DNA from: Platycnemis pennipes
Lineage: Eukaryota > Arthropoda > Insecta > Odonata > Platycnemididae
Reading direction: 5' to 3'
Length of the DNA stretch: 64,000 nucleotides
Assembly (NCBI GenBank): GCA_933228895.1
Contig: OW121856.1
Span: 100,477,027-100,541,026 of the forward strand
This document shows positions 39,506-51,647 of the stretch, one piece after another (the stretch's first letter is position 1; every line of letters starts with the position of its first letter). The position numbers and the translations under genes are program-made. Below the pieces are notes generated by a model that saw only the letters and a program-made list of their open reading frames with translations, made no database searches and was not told the DNA's origin.

Positions 39506-41139
39506 GAGAGAATGATATGAGAGATAATTAAGTAAACACATGCTGAATTAGAAGTACGTATGACCACTTGAACCAACCTTACCCGAGGGAGCACTCGCAA
39601 TAATACTTTCATTAGAATGAACCGATGCCTTGGAAAATTATCCTCCAGCAAGAAATCTAAGACATCCGTGGTAGCAAGGTCAGGATAGGGCAAATATAAG
39701 GCCACAGGTTTGAATTATTTACCGGGCATGATTTTCATTAATATAAATATTTAGTAATGCGATATTAATTAACAATCATCCGTAGGAGTACCAGAAACCA
39801 AGGCAATCCCTACGGCGATATTAGAGTTCTGGCTCGATTAAGAGAAATGCCATATTTGATACGATTAAGACAGAACAGAGCTAAGAGGAAAAGTCGTGAT
39901 AAACTTTCACTGAAGGGACACGGCAGTGGGAGATGATAACTGAGAATGTTTCCCACAAAATTGGATTCCAAAAATATTTCCGAAATGTCATATTCTCCAG
40001 GACACGACTATAATCCAATTAACTTTCTAGAGAGTTTCCCAATAGCATTTTTTTAATTATAAAATACCATCATGTACAAGTGGAGAAAAGTTACAGCGGT
40101 AGAACTCGATTAACATTTGAAGGCATTTTCATAAAAAACATGTAAAACTCTGGCCGCCAAAATTACCAACAGAACAGAATAGGCTAACTACGCCATGATA
40201 CTGGTAACTGGAAATAGTAAGCCACTCCATAATTTATTCTCCAGTCTTTGGTAAAATTGCGTTTAACTCTCACCTTGACCAAGTACTACTTTGTTCTAGA
40301 GAATAATTATCGTTAAAGTTCGAACAAATATTTATGATAATTTTAACTAAAGCGTAAAGTTCCGAATATAAACAGCAAATCTCATTGGCAAATCTCCTGA
40401 ACACTGGAAAAAAATTAACTTAGATTATGGTGGGGTTAAAAAAAGAGTTCCTTCCGTACATGTCGCAAGCCGCATTTTCAATCAATTTCGTAGCTATTGT
40501 TTTCATGACTTCGGTTCCTGACTGTCGGTTAATTAATCAGCCACAGCGATTTCCGAGCTGAAATATCCAATGTAAAGGAAAAAGTATCTGATTCGGTCAT
40601 CATGAATCAATCTTTCACACGATCAACAGTCACTTCAATTTAATCTCCATGGACACAACATTTTCGGGAACTAAGCTGAATCGTGGAAACTTAGAACCGG
40701 TAATTATCCGACCGCGATAATCATGCCGGGAACGTGCTGGCTATATTTTCCAATAATTCTTTTGCCGTAACGTTTTTTAAATTCATTTGAACAAAACAGC
40801 ATTGAAAATGTGACATTTGTAATGGGTGCAAATTGATAACAGATCGGTTCGGGGAACAATTGCAAAGCCAACTGACGAATTTTTTAGACTGTTTGTTTGA
40901 AAGTCTTCCTGAATTTTTTCGCAATTATATCGTTGCTAATGAACAACCTGCCTACTTGAGAAGTCTTTAACTGAATCTGTTACAAAATTAATGTATTAAG
41001 AATTGCGCGATGTTGCTTAAAATTACTTTTCTGTTGTACAAAATACTGTGCAAAGATTCCACTAGTATAATGCGATGAAATTCAACTGGGATAAGATGCA
41101 ATTCATCCTTTGCTTATATATATTTTAGGTGAGGGAAAT
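39506..41139. other. no gene recognised
   Basis: AT-rich. Two minus-strand frames (39460-39705, 81 codons; 40721-40924, 67 codons) lack domains. Confidence 0.45.
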
Positions 41140-41500
41140 GAATAGTTACAGCACTTGAACTTGGTAAACATTTGTGACTTCATGATACGATTTCTGTCCA
41201 TTTGTCCCAGAGGCTCATGACCAAATTCCTAAAAATGCATCTGACACAAGCATTTGATAATCTTTATTACTTTTCAGATGGAGCATCATCACAATATAAG
41301 AGCAAGTACAACTTCCCTAACCTCTGTCATCATAACAATGATGTTGACATAAAGATAGAATGGAAATTTTGTTTCGTCTCATGGCAGGAATGCGTCAGAT
41401 AGTGTTGGCGGCACAGGGCGCCCTGATGTTAAGCACTTAGAAGTACAAGCAAACGAGCCTCTCTATCTTAGCCAACAACCCAGACAGACTTGTTGCAAAT
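41140..41500 (+). pseudogene. relic of a widespread uncharacterised repeat-encoded protein
   Basis: An open frame (41178-41402) contains YYFSDGASSQYKSKYNFPNL, then CHHNNDVDIKIEWKF. After a one-base frameshift near 41370 it continues SSHGRNASDSVGGTG. From memory of arthropod and cnidarian genomes this matches a conserved block with the pattern YFSDGAxSQYKN, LCxHxxDFGIxAEWxFFATSHGK, DGxGGTxKR in a repetitive protein family of unknown function, probably transposon-derived. The DG and the HG/GGT blocks may be catalytic, but that is inference. Downstream sequence decays quickly. No start, stop or boundaries can be defined. Confidence 0.5.
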
Positions 41501-44500
41501 AAAACTGGGGTACCGACCAAAGTCGATCATGGAACACGAAAAGGATGAAAGGTTTTTCACACAACAGAATTTGAAACTCAAAAAAAAAATGCTTAAGGAC
41601 GAGAAAAATACGAAAAGTATAATGAGTTAACACTAAAAACACTGTTTTTTCTGAAAAAATACATAACTTATTGTAATTATTTAGAGTTAGTAGATTTATC
41701 GTTCTCCCTACTTATGACCCTTAACAACAATGTAAGTTAACATACCTAAAAAATAAGATATTTATGCATTTGATAGCGCAATGTTTTTGCCACAACGCCT
41801 GATCCTATGCAGGTTCCACTCTAAAATATTCAGAACCCGCTTATTTTTGCACAATCCAAATCATATATAAAGTATAAACATAAATGCTGTCGATTTTTTT
41901 TTTCAAAAATATGTTTTAGTTAACTGAAAAAAATATTTTTTTACCAAAACTATTCAAATAGCATATAAGATTAAAGCTCTTTAACTTTTTTTCAAGATGA
42001 GATGTAAAACACATCTCTACGTCCTTTAAAACTGTAATTATTAATGAATTTGCTAGCCTAGAACGGGAGAAAATCCGTTTTTTTTCAAAATTCTCAAAAA
42101 TAAATTACTCCAAAAACAAAGAATGTGAATTAATTTTAAAATCATATTGGGTAAATATTTTTAAAAAGAATAATTTATGAAAGTGTAATAAAAATCTGAG
42201 GTGGTCAGATTGAAAATAAAATGTTTTGGTTGATTTGGTGTGGGATGACCATTTGCATAAACACTCTCGTGAGACAAAAGCGCCCTCTAAACTCAGATGA
42301 CCCGACCCCTGAGATCTTCGAAAGATATCTACTTGAAAGAAATCATTCCCATGTCACCGTGGGCTCTACCAAAGAGTGTTTTGAATGGATCCATCAACAG
42401 AGTCGTCCCAAGGAGAATTGTACTGTCTGGGAAGGTTGCGCAGGTCTGTAACTCATGGAAGTAAATCATTTGAGGAAAATTTCTCCTTCCTATCCTTTTA
42501 CCTCCTTCACGCTCCATTTTCGTTCAGAAAACATAACCGATCATGTAGGGTATCATTTCCCTGTCAACTTAAGCTTTAAGAAGCTCAAGGATATTTTAGT
42601 GCCAATCCAGCATACTTCTTAAGAATGTTATTTTCCTTCTACCAGAACCTCGCTCTCCTTCGACCTTGCCTTTCTTGGCGATACTGAGGACATTTCATTT
42701 CTCTGGATAGCAAGTAGTGCGAATAAAATTTAAATTTTTGCTTGAGTTTTGAAATTTTTTCACTTGAACTTTTTATGTTGGACACAATGTTATTTATTTT
42801 TAACTTACGATCCTGAGCATTTGTTACTGCATCCATCGAATACAATTAAAGTCTCAGAATCAGCCTCTGAATGTATTGAGTTTCCTTATAAAGCAAGCTT
42901 CCTATAGGCAACCAAGTCTCTCCTTCATAATGAGGAAATTAAGAGGTCCAATTCCAAAGCAAAATCTCTCAGGTCTAATTTTCTGCTCTAAGTTTCTTAC
43001 AGCAGAGAACTTTTCGTTCTTATTCGATCCTCTATTTCTACATCTTAAATCCATGCAAATTTATGGAATATTAATTTAGAATAATACTGCCCAAGGCCTA
43101 TTGCTTCGCATAAGAATTCGATTTCACAACAAATATGAGTCTTTCGCAGCAAGAATAAGGAATGTATTTTTATTACAATAATATAACAAGTAACTACAAA
43201 ATTTAAATTAATGAATTTAATTGATACTTTCATTCATTGTCTATGAGAAAAATAAAATTTAAGGATAACAAGGGCTCTTTCCGGCAACACCCTATTAAAT
43301 ACCGCTTTCTAATTCAATGTAAATAAATATAACAATTTAAAAAGTCCCATCATTTCATAAATTCATTCTCATGAGTTTATCACAATTCTTTCCCATCAAT
43401 GATACCAACAAATAAGACATGATTACAAGACCTCTGGCAATACAGCTTTCATTTCTCAATTGTTCCTCCCAACTCTTCCTTTGAAGGGATGGGTGGTTCA
43501 GGTTATAGGTTCTTCGATTCTAATTTGACATATTTTTCGCTTTTTTGTATTTTTTTATGTAGGGAATTCACACATGCGTCTCTTTTGAAAACTAACAAAA
43601 GTAACCGGTTACAATTTTCGAGTGATAATTATTTAAACTTCGGCCAAGTAATAACAGCCTTAAACTTAACACAGTTGCATAACCTCTTCAACAGACACAA
43701 TTACGGCATGAGGTCAATTTTCTCAATGATTTAAAGCACCTTTCAATTTGAATATTGGTATCCAGGGACAGAGAAATATTTTTTTTTCCTGACCAGGCAC
43801 TGGCGCCTGCCTCAAGATTTATAACGGCCACGATAAATCACGCAGTAGCGTCAACGGCCTTTGGGGTCAACCTCCAATCGCTCCAATAGTAGGGCGCGAA
43901 ATTGTGATGCCCTTCGATAAAGTTTTCCACGCCGCATAATAAACCAGAATTCGGCGATTGCGCAACCCAATGCGCACTGTACACTTGTTTTACAACTTTC
44001 TCATACTTGGCTCAAACAATAGTTACCTACTGCGGCGAAAGCCTTGAATAGGCCTTCGCGGCCAAATTCAATTTCAGTTAATTAATTTAATCAATTGATT
44101 CGAGCAATACAATGATAGACATGTGGGAGATTGTTATGGGCCAAGGTCGTAGAGCCAGAAATTCCCCGTCGAATAATTAATAAAAATCCATTTGTTCTGG
44201 ATGTATTAATTTTTCTTACTGCATTATCACGCCTATAATTAGCGAAACAAATTAATTACCGAGGTTGTCACATTCTTTTGATGCACCTAGGATGGAAATT
44301 ACTGTCTTGGGTGTGGTAAGGAAAGAGAGAGAGATATATTTTTTAGGCTATGCATCAAAAGAACAGTTACTTTTTCCTGCTTGAAGTTGGAAAAACATTT
44401 TATATTTTATATTTTGCAACTGATGATAAAAAGGGTAGGTAGTTAAAAATAAAGGGAACATCCATGTACTAGCCATTAAATGGCCAATAAAGTAGGGGTG

Positions 44501-45194
44501 GAGGGAAGACGAAATGTCATCTCACCCGGCATCTGCCCATTTCGTTATACATAAGCATATGATGGACATGTTAGACGCTCTCACTATCATCTGGAACGGT
44601 AATGAAAAACGTCCCACATTTTTGAAGTTAAATGTGTAATCAAATTTAAGAAACTAATCAAAAAAGGAAATAAAATTCATTTCTACAAATGAAATTTGTC
44701 TTCGTTTCTGCTCATCTCGTGACTTCCCCAGGATAAAAATTATTTCGTTCGACCCTAACGACCTTCATCACTGGAACGTCAAAAAAGAGAAATAATGAGA
44801 TGAAAAATCGCTAGTGGCATAAACAGAGAAAAAAATAAGGATACCTGGAATGCTGGGAGCAATTCTTCATGCGACGACCATCAAACGAAGATAATCCGTG
44901 AATCGCCCCGAAGATGAATTACTTGTACGGATCACCTCGCCAGACACCTGGAAGGTGTGTTACATAGGGTGAATTAACACCAAAAATAACAGCACTAAAA
45001 TATATGTTATTATGCAATTAAAAAATGTGTTAGTAAAGTAAGAGCCACACGGGTGCAATTGATTCAGAAACTTCGAAGGAATAAAAAAAATGGATTATCA
45101 GCTAGTACTCACCATTACACAAAGGTGCAGTTAAAGAGCGTTGAGTAATTTTCAGATGTACTACATGTTGAGGTACCTATTTTTCTCTTAACCA
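41501..45194. other. long AT-rich stretch, no gene recognised
   Basis: The longest frames are a 76-codon plus-strand frame at 42221-42451, an 81-codon plus-strand frame at 43489-43734 and a lysine-rich 68-codon minus-strand frame at 42639-42845; none shows a domain. No LINE, SINE or MITE of the families above was found. A slightly GC-richer patch lies at 43790-44060. Confidence 0.5.
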
Positions 45195-45300
45195 GACTAT
45201 ATGAGCCAACCGCGGTGGGCAGGCCGTTAGCATGTCGGCCTAAATATCCAAAGGTTGAGGGTTCGTATTCCGCCTGGGGCAAGTATGTTGTGCAAGTCAT
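45195..45300 (+). repeat. tRNA-like SINE head (separate family)
   Basis: 'gccaaccgcggtgggcaggc', 'cgttagcatgtcggccta' and the B box 'gagggttcgtattccgcc' make a tRNA-like head; the following 90 bases match nothing else here. Confidence 0.45.
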
Positions 45301-45809
45301 TAGGGTTAAATTAAGATCAGATAAGAAATCCCGATGGGTTCTAAGGTGTTTGAGCACAAAATGTGCATTCCAATACCTGTTATAATATAGCAAATGACAA
45401 TATCTTACGGTTCAGGAGGTGTAGGTATTTTAACTCTACCCGTACGGCAGTGTATCTCCCTAATCGGTCTACCAATATGTTTTAAAGATTCTGAAATATT
45501 TAATTAGGTTTAAAGCTGATGCCACATATCCATTTGTACCATATACTTTTCAGAAGAATCGGCAACTACCATGTTAACATGACACCCACATCAACTGATT
45601 TATATTATTTATTTGCTGGTTTGTTTATCTATTAATTTATACATTATTTATTTATTTACTTCATCTTCATGCAAGCTTCCATGTGCAGCACTACTACCAG
45701 CATGTAAGACAACACTAGCCTATTACCCTAGGGTATATACCACTATGGTGAAGACGAAACACTATCCCAGGGTACGGGAACACCCACTGTATTCGTTTAT
45801 CGTTGAAGT
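45301..45809. other. no feature seen
   Basis: A TTTATT-rich stretch at 45600-45665; otherwise unremarkable. Confidence 0.45.
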
Positions 45810-46512
45810 TTAAGGAGGTTGGTCCGAAAAGTGAAAGTCATGTCATTTTTTTATATTTTCAGCACTTATAGAACGTAAGTTCCTCTATCTAATAAAGTAA
45901 AGATAATTATACCAACCCATACTCCTTTTTGCACAAATTGCATTTGAAATTACATACGATTAACGGCGAGAATGGCCGTCACATGGGAATATAACGTTTA
46001 AAAATACCATAGTGTCATGTCACAAGAAATAAAATGACACGAAAATAAAGGCATCAACCCACCGTATTTTTCGCTAAATCCACCAATTTCTGCGCTTATA
46101 GCAGACGAAATCCGTTAGTTGTCTTCAAGTGGCGCTGCGGTCGCTCTATGTAAAATGTATGGCGTAAGAATAATATCATTACTAATGAGATATTAATGCA
46201 TATTTCAGAAAAATATTATAACATAATGTTTGATAGTAATATTCTGGTGTTATAAATTAGTAAATTCATTTCTTTTTTAATTTATTTCTTTTAAGTAAAT
46301 GCTGAATTGACTCCATAGTCGAGCTCATTAAAATTATCACAAAAAAAAATCCTTCGACTTTACATCGTATTTCTTGTGATACTTATGACTTTCAATAGCT
46401 TAGGTAATTTTCTTTGTGAAGTAAGGATCACTTAGCAGGCATATACTCGTACTTAAATTAATAAGATTCCTCAGACAACTTGACTCACACAGTCGCGAGC
46501 TAACCTCCTTAA
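45810..46512 (+). mobile_element. MITE-1, full-length, TTAA ends
   Basis: 703 bases beginning TTAAGGAGGTTGG and ending CTAACCTCCTTAA, so terminal inverted repeats of 13 bp with one mismatch. The outermost TTAA on both sides could be a piggyBac-type target duplication, although the next bases (GGAGG) are not the usual piggyBac CCY. There is no coding capacity. The interior includes 'gtggcgctgcggtcgctcta' and is 90% or more similar to the inverted copy at 22467-23163. Complete and apparently non-autonomous. Confidence 0.82.
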
Positions 46513-46642
46513 CAACTTATTTACAGTAACCATCATAATCACTATTGTTGCAAGGTTGGTATGCAGATTTCTTAAACAAGATACATACGAAATTCGTAAC
46601 AGTAAATAACAACTGAAATGTGTAATTCAGCCAGCGTAAACA

Positions 46643-46714
46643 CCCACCTGGCAGGAATCGAACCCGCGACCTTGGAATAGTCTGGCGAGGGCTTCACTCC
46701 ACCGCTACCGCGGC
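46643..46714 (-). repeat. tRNA-like head, SINE or tRNA pseudogene
   Basis: The minus strand reads TCGGCCGCGGTAGCGGTGGA, 'gtgaagccctcgccagac', then a 'ggtcgcgggttcgattcctg' T arm. B box intact, A box weak. The acceptor stem does not close and no known SINE body follows. Confidence 0.45.
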
Positions 46715-47365
46715 CGAAGATGGTAAATATTAATCTAATATTATAAAAAGGGGCCAAACACATTTGCTACAGCGACGTTTCACAAATCTAACTTCTCTTC
46801 CTACGATCGGGAAGAGCAGCACATTATGGGATATTCTGAACGTTGTCCAGATTCCTGGGTTTTTCTCAAAAATCAAAGCGAAACGGCGTGGGCGAGGACA
46901 TTTCGGGTTACGGTTCTGGAAAGATTCACCAACGCAATCGCTTGCTAAAACACGGAAGTCACGCGTATTTTGAGCTCAAAATCGCTTCTGGAAAGCTTCC
47001 AACATTTCCTTTGGATTCATTACTTCCAACGCTCCCACTCATCCAACGAAACCCACTGTCAATTGACTGAAGAACGGATTATAGCGTAAGAGTGTAATGC
47101 ACATCCAAGTATTATGGAGAGATGATTTCACAACTTTTCCATCCCCCACTACCCACAATATCATTCCGTAACAGTTTATAAGAATCCCTATACTGTAGCA
47201 TTGCAATGAACTCCTTGTAAATGATCTCCATCAACACCTACCATAAGCGGTACAAGACTATCAATCAAGGCTGATTAACTTCATCTATATACTTTATTTA
47301 CCTCTCAATACTGTTCTTTATTTACTGGCATTATTTGTACTACAATTATTATTTAAACAAATACG
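46715..47365. other. no gene recognised
   Basis: Two overlapping plus-strand frames (46764-46973, 46843-47070) have no domain. Confidence 0.4.
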
Positions 47366-47472
47366 AAGGTTGGTGTTATTAGGTGAGTGTTGAGCTCACC
47401 CCGTGCTAAGCTTATTCATACGTACAGGGTAAAGGGGCAGTTCCTTTCCCTGGATTTAAACAAATAATGAAT
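47366..47472 (-). repeat. SINE-T2, 3' part
   Basis: Minus-strand match to the SINE-T2 3' module: 'ccagggaaaggaactgcccc', 'gcttagcacggggtgagct' and 'cctaataacaccaaccttc'. Confidence 0.65.
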
Positions 47473-47564
47473 TTAAAATGAATTTTCTCCCAACGTAATG
47501 GAAAGCTAGATCCCCCTAACTCTGTCTTAGAACTCATGCCATGTTAACCAATAATCCTTTTATT

Positions 47565-47735
47565 ATTATGTAGATACTAACCATATAGCTTCATGTGACC
47601 CTATTATTTAGCATTTTTCCATGTAGTAGCCTAGTTGCATGCCAATGGTGCATTTTTGGTTATCTTCACCGCCTGCCACACACCCTCACGGTAGCTTGCA
47701 GGGTTTTGCGTATATGTAGATGTAGATGCCGATAT
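47565..47735 (+). repeat. LINE-J 3' UTR copy
   Basis: 'tattattatgtagatactaa', 'catgtagtagcctagttgca', 'ccgcctgccacacaccctca' and an ATATGTAGATGTAGATG tail: 5'-truncated within the 3' UTR. Confidence 0.8.
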
Positions 47736-48212
47736 TGCATCGTAACGCTTGGCATGAATCCTCAACGCCGCCTTTCGCGTTACGCAATAAATGGACACCA
47801 CTTACTGAACAGAAGTTACTTCGGGTTACCTCGGATACCACAGCCCTCAGATACCATGTTTTTCCTAAACATAAATTATGTATGCATCACCGGGTAAACA
47901 CCGGGACCACCAATGAATACATGCCTATTTTTTTGCCTCTAGCAAAACATGCACCATATGGACAAGACCTAGACGTGGCGGGATGGGCTCGATCGTTCCG
48001 ATGATCCTTGATTCTGCAATGGCAATGAATACAATTCCAGGTAGAGCCACCCGCGCCATATGAAATGGCACGTCTACACATAGGACAGTTAAAGAAAATA
48101 GACTATCCGTTAAGTTGCTAGGCCACACATTATCTGTTCCTCCTGGACAATGCTTCAAAAAAGACCCTACTGGAGGAATTGTTGGAGGAAAATGGTCCAA
48201 CAAAGATAAATA
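47736..48212. other. no gene recognised
   Basis: Overlapping frames on both strands (47595-48239), moderately GC-rich around 47930-48080, with no domain. Confidence 0.4.
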
Positions 48213-48368
48213 GCAATGAACAAAACTTTGTAATTCCACATATAAAAAGACTTAAATGCGACCTAAGTTTCACTGGGGTGTAGCATCATTAGATCTGATG
48301 CACCGCAGCGAAACTAGGTCACATTAAAGCCTTTTTATATGTTGAAATTCAAAGTTTTGTTTCATTGC
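48213..48368. repeat. 156-bp fold-back hairpin
   Basis: Left arm from 48213 (GCAATGAACAAAACTTTG and onward) and right arm ending at 48368 (CAAAGTTTTGTTTCATTGC) pair over about 70 positions with roughly 85% complementarity and only one- to three-base bulges. They close on a small loop around 'catcattagatctgatg' near 48283-48300. Shared landmarks include CATATAAAAAG, 'gacctaagtttc' against 'gacctagtttc', and a 'gtgtagcatca/tgatgcac' tip. No terminal repeat, target duplication or coding frame defines a transposon. A transcript would form a long double-stranded stem. Confidence 0.8.
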
Positions 48369-48893
48369 AATTGATCATGCATCAATTCCACCCAGTTACA
48401 CTGGAAACCATTAATCATGGTCCAACAATGTCGAAGAATACGTTGGCAACAAAGGCGTTTATTTTAAGAAGAGAAATAATAACGAGGTCTTGCGTAGGAA
48501 CTTAAAGCAAAGACTAGTGAATTGTTTGATAAGGAGTGTGTTGGGTTTCGTCTTCTAAGGTTTTTGCCCGGAACCTTCTGTTTCCGTGGTTCATCTCCGG
48601 TCTCCGGTATTGTTCAACCAATTTCCGAGCTATGTTTGTTTTTATTACTTCAAACACCAAGTATCACTTTCTTAATCTGTATAACGAAGTTTGTAGAAAT
48701 ATGCATGACGTATTATGCATTTCATTGCTGAAATATCCAATGTCCATACTTTACAAATTTATTTCATACAGGGTTTGACTTTACATGATGTCAACTTTTC
48801 CTGGTTTTTTTTACCCACTCCCTCAAAAAGGTAAGGCCTTATGGTACTTCACAAAAAGTCAGTTGAGTTGAATTACCAAATATGAATTATATA
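48369..48893. other. no gene recognised
   Basis: Two plus-strand frames of 69 and 80 codons (48522-48778) in different phases, neither with a domain. Confidence 0.4.
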
Positions 48894-48894
48894 A

Positions 48895-49174
48895 GGGGGT
48901 CGTGGTAACCTAGTGGGTAGAGCACTGAGTTACTGACCGGAGGGTCCGGGGTTTAACTCCCGGGCAAGAGCCTTTCTGGACATCCCAATCTAAAATCCTC
49001 GCGATTCTATTTTCTGCGAGTCAGAACTTCGTAGGAAATCGCAGGTGGCTCAGAGAAAGAAACTGGACCCCCTACCCTCAATGTGTGAATTTCACACGCC
49101 ATTGGCTTAGTACGGGGTGAGCTCTACTCTCACCTATCAAAACCAGCCTTCGGGTTGAGTCACTGAGTGAGTGA
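48895..49174 (+). repeat. SINE-T2, full-length
   Basis: Head GGGGTCGTGGTAACCTAGTG, 'gtagagcactgagttactga', B box 'ggggtttaactcccgg', linker 'aaaatcctcgcgattc', 3' module 'gtgtgaatttcacacgcca', 'ttggcttagtacggggtgag', 'aaccagccttcgggttgag', and tail CACTGAGTGAGTGA. Collinear with the minus-strand copy at 21572-21851. Confidence 0.85.
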
Positions 49175-49540
49175 CTTGTACATATATAGAAGCGTGCATA
49201 CATAACCCGGCATAAATTTTCCAAGTACCTACAGCGGCACACCATTTAGACGCCTACAGTAGGACTCAGGTTTTAGGTTGGAAAAGTGGTTCCCAACCGG
49301 TGTTACATCTTTATTATACAATGAAATAGCTCAGTCTTCTTTTGCAATCATGTCAATGTCATAATCTCCAGTTTTGGAACCTTCGATGGGTTACAATCCC
49401 AAGTCTGAAACATGCACTACAGGAAAGAGGAAGGTGGAAAATGGACTGGCGGTTTTCGGGATGTGGGTGGTGGAGAGGGTACGAGGCAATATTGGCCATT
49501 CGATAACAAGTTATTTCAGTTCACATTTGTACAACTGGTC
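49175..49540. other. no feature seen
   Basis: Unique sequence without a convincing frame. Confidence 0.45.
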
Positions 49541-49544
49541 ACTA

Positions 49545-49640
49545 AATTGATTGGCTCCGGTTTCGGCAGGGTAAATCTCTCACCTGCCAATCCCAGGGTT
49601 GCGGGGTTCGAATCTTGCCCGCAGCATGGATGTTTATGCT
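49545..49640 (+). repeat. tRNA-like SINE head
   Basis: 'attggctccggtttcggcag' and 'cacctgccaatcccagg' precede 'ttgcggggttcgaatcttgc', which carries a B box in a T-arm-like context. The following sequence matches no SINE body found here. Confidence 0.45.
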
Positions 49641-50454
49641 TGTGTAATTGTTATTAGTTAATATACCCGATGTAAAGACCACTTGCGTTGTTTATGGCAC
49701 ATTAATAATAAATAAATAGGAAAGTCTACTATATCTCAAGGATTTCATTGTTTCCCGTATCCCTTTCCAACTTCTTATCACCTTAAAAGTCCACTAGATT
49801 ATCCATTGAAAGTCTTCATATCATGACTTATTTCATTAATTGCGTTAAAGTAATTCATTGACACAATTACTGATTGCGTAATCAATTTAATTCCCCGACT
49901 TCTCTGTCAAATTCCAATTATTCCTCATTGAATCCAAAATACTTCTTCCACTTCTCCACCAATCGCTAGTTAAATAGTCTCACTCCCACAACCTCCTTTA
50001 AAATACTTTCTCTTTCCAACAATAAGAAATTTAATAATTTAATGAAAACAACATAGATAAACTGAAGTGGATTCGGGAAAATGTATCTCCCCTGAAGGAT
50101 GTCAAAAGCACAAATTTACCGAAGCTATTTGCCTCGCACATACGAGCAGTGAGTCAGCAAAACGATTCAAAGTGGAGGTTCAGAGAATACATTGGAATAA
50201 CCGATTTCTCTGCTGACATTGCTGCTACCCTTGGACACCTGAAACCCCAGTTAGCAGCACGGAAGCAGCTAACACTCGAGGGAACGACTTAAGTGAGAGA
50301 TGAAGAAACGCTCAAAAGCGTTGTCTTTGTAGCGATGTCATCATGATGAGCAGTGATCGGTTTCATCGGACAAGCGCATGGATCAGTTTCATCAGTCAAA
50401 ATTCACCTTGAGAACAGAGCAAAATGAGTTACAAGACATTTTTATACTTTTGCA
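49641..50454. other. no feature seen
   Basis: AT-rich, without long frames or shared repeats. Confidence 0.45.
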
Positions 50455-50517
50455 AAACAGTAGTACCCCTACCACACACCTTTATGGTGGCTTGCAGGGT
50501 AATGTGTAGATGTAGTA
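50455..50517 (+). repeat. LINE-J 3' terminus
   Basis: Only the last 60 bases: 'cccctaccacacacctttat', 'ggtggcttgcagggtaat' and 'gtgtagatgtag'. Confidence 0.75.
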
Positions 50518-51646
50518 CGCAATTTTATAAAACAAAGGGTAGGTATATCGATATTAATTTCACATCCGCATTTATAACCCCCGTACAAGTTGTGCATAAA
50601 TTCTTCCTACATTTCGTTTACACAAATCCATTTTGATGAGTCATTCGAGAACACGTCTGGGTAGATGACAACTCATGTCACATTGCTAGGAAAATTAAAG
50701 CCGAAGAGCTGAACATTTTTTAAACTGGGCGAATATTTGATACGAGAAAACTATCTATGCTCGTATATGTGATGTTTTATGGTACCTCAATTACGTAAAA
50801 ATATTGCTATAAATATTTTTCATTTTATTCAGTTCTAAAAATCCCCAAGCAAAAAAAAACATGGACTACATGTGTATTTTGAGTCAATTTCTCAAACTTC
50901 ACCTTAATATTTCGAGAAAAAATACAATTCGCTGCACGATTTTTTTATATTTATGCAAAATATTTTTCATGAGCACTTTGAAGGCGATATATGAGGATTA
51001 GTTACTCCACAATAGGCGAAGGACGAAGTGATCGTAAAGCCTTAATTCCACGCCAAGTATTCGGAAGAAATCTGAATATCAGTGAAGATTGTAATTCCAT
51101 CTTTAACATTGTATGTAAAATCATACCAAATATTTCTGTGAATCATAGAATATAGGTAAAGTGATAAAGCCTAAGATATCTTCCACGAATATTATATACA
51201 CATTAAATTAATTTATGAACAATGTGTAGAGGCAATAGACTTAAGTCTGGATTTATATCTATGCTACTAAAATTCCTCAAGGTGAGTCGCTTCAAGGCTC
51301 AATCGATCATTAGGTGGATATCACTTTTGAAATAAAATACTCAAATTGGCCTTGGACAAAAATATTTTTGGCGGAGCTTAAATCTAAATGAAGCAAATCG
51401 GTAACTTTAAGGGAGATGATGAAAAGCCATTTGAGTTCCGAAATCACGACCTCCGACTTGGGACGAAGTCAAAATGTGTGGTCCATTCCTGACACGCAAC
51501 CATTCATTCCCTGTCAATCGAATTCGAATGTGACATCTTTCAAAACACCGACAACCTTGATTGCAGGGCGATAGAGTAAAGATGAAAATGATGAGGATAC
51601 CAAGGGCATTCGTATAAATTTCACACGAATCATATACACGAAGATA
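50518..51646. other. no feature seen
   Basis: AT-rich; a 101-codon minus-strand frame (51407-51712) runs into the LINE-J 3' end and has no domain. Confidence 0.45.
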
Positions 51647-51647
51647 C

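Noticed and set aside
42639..42845. Lysine-rich minus-strand frame that looks like a coiled coil
   Set aside because: Composition follows the AT-rich DNA; no start context, no supporting flanking exon and no homology recognised.
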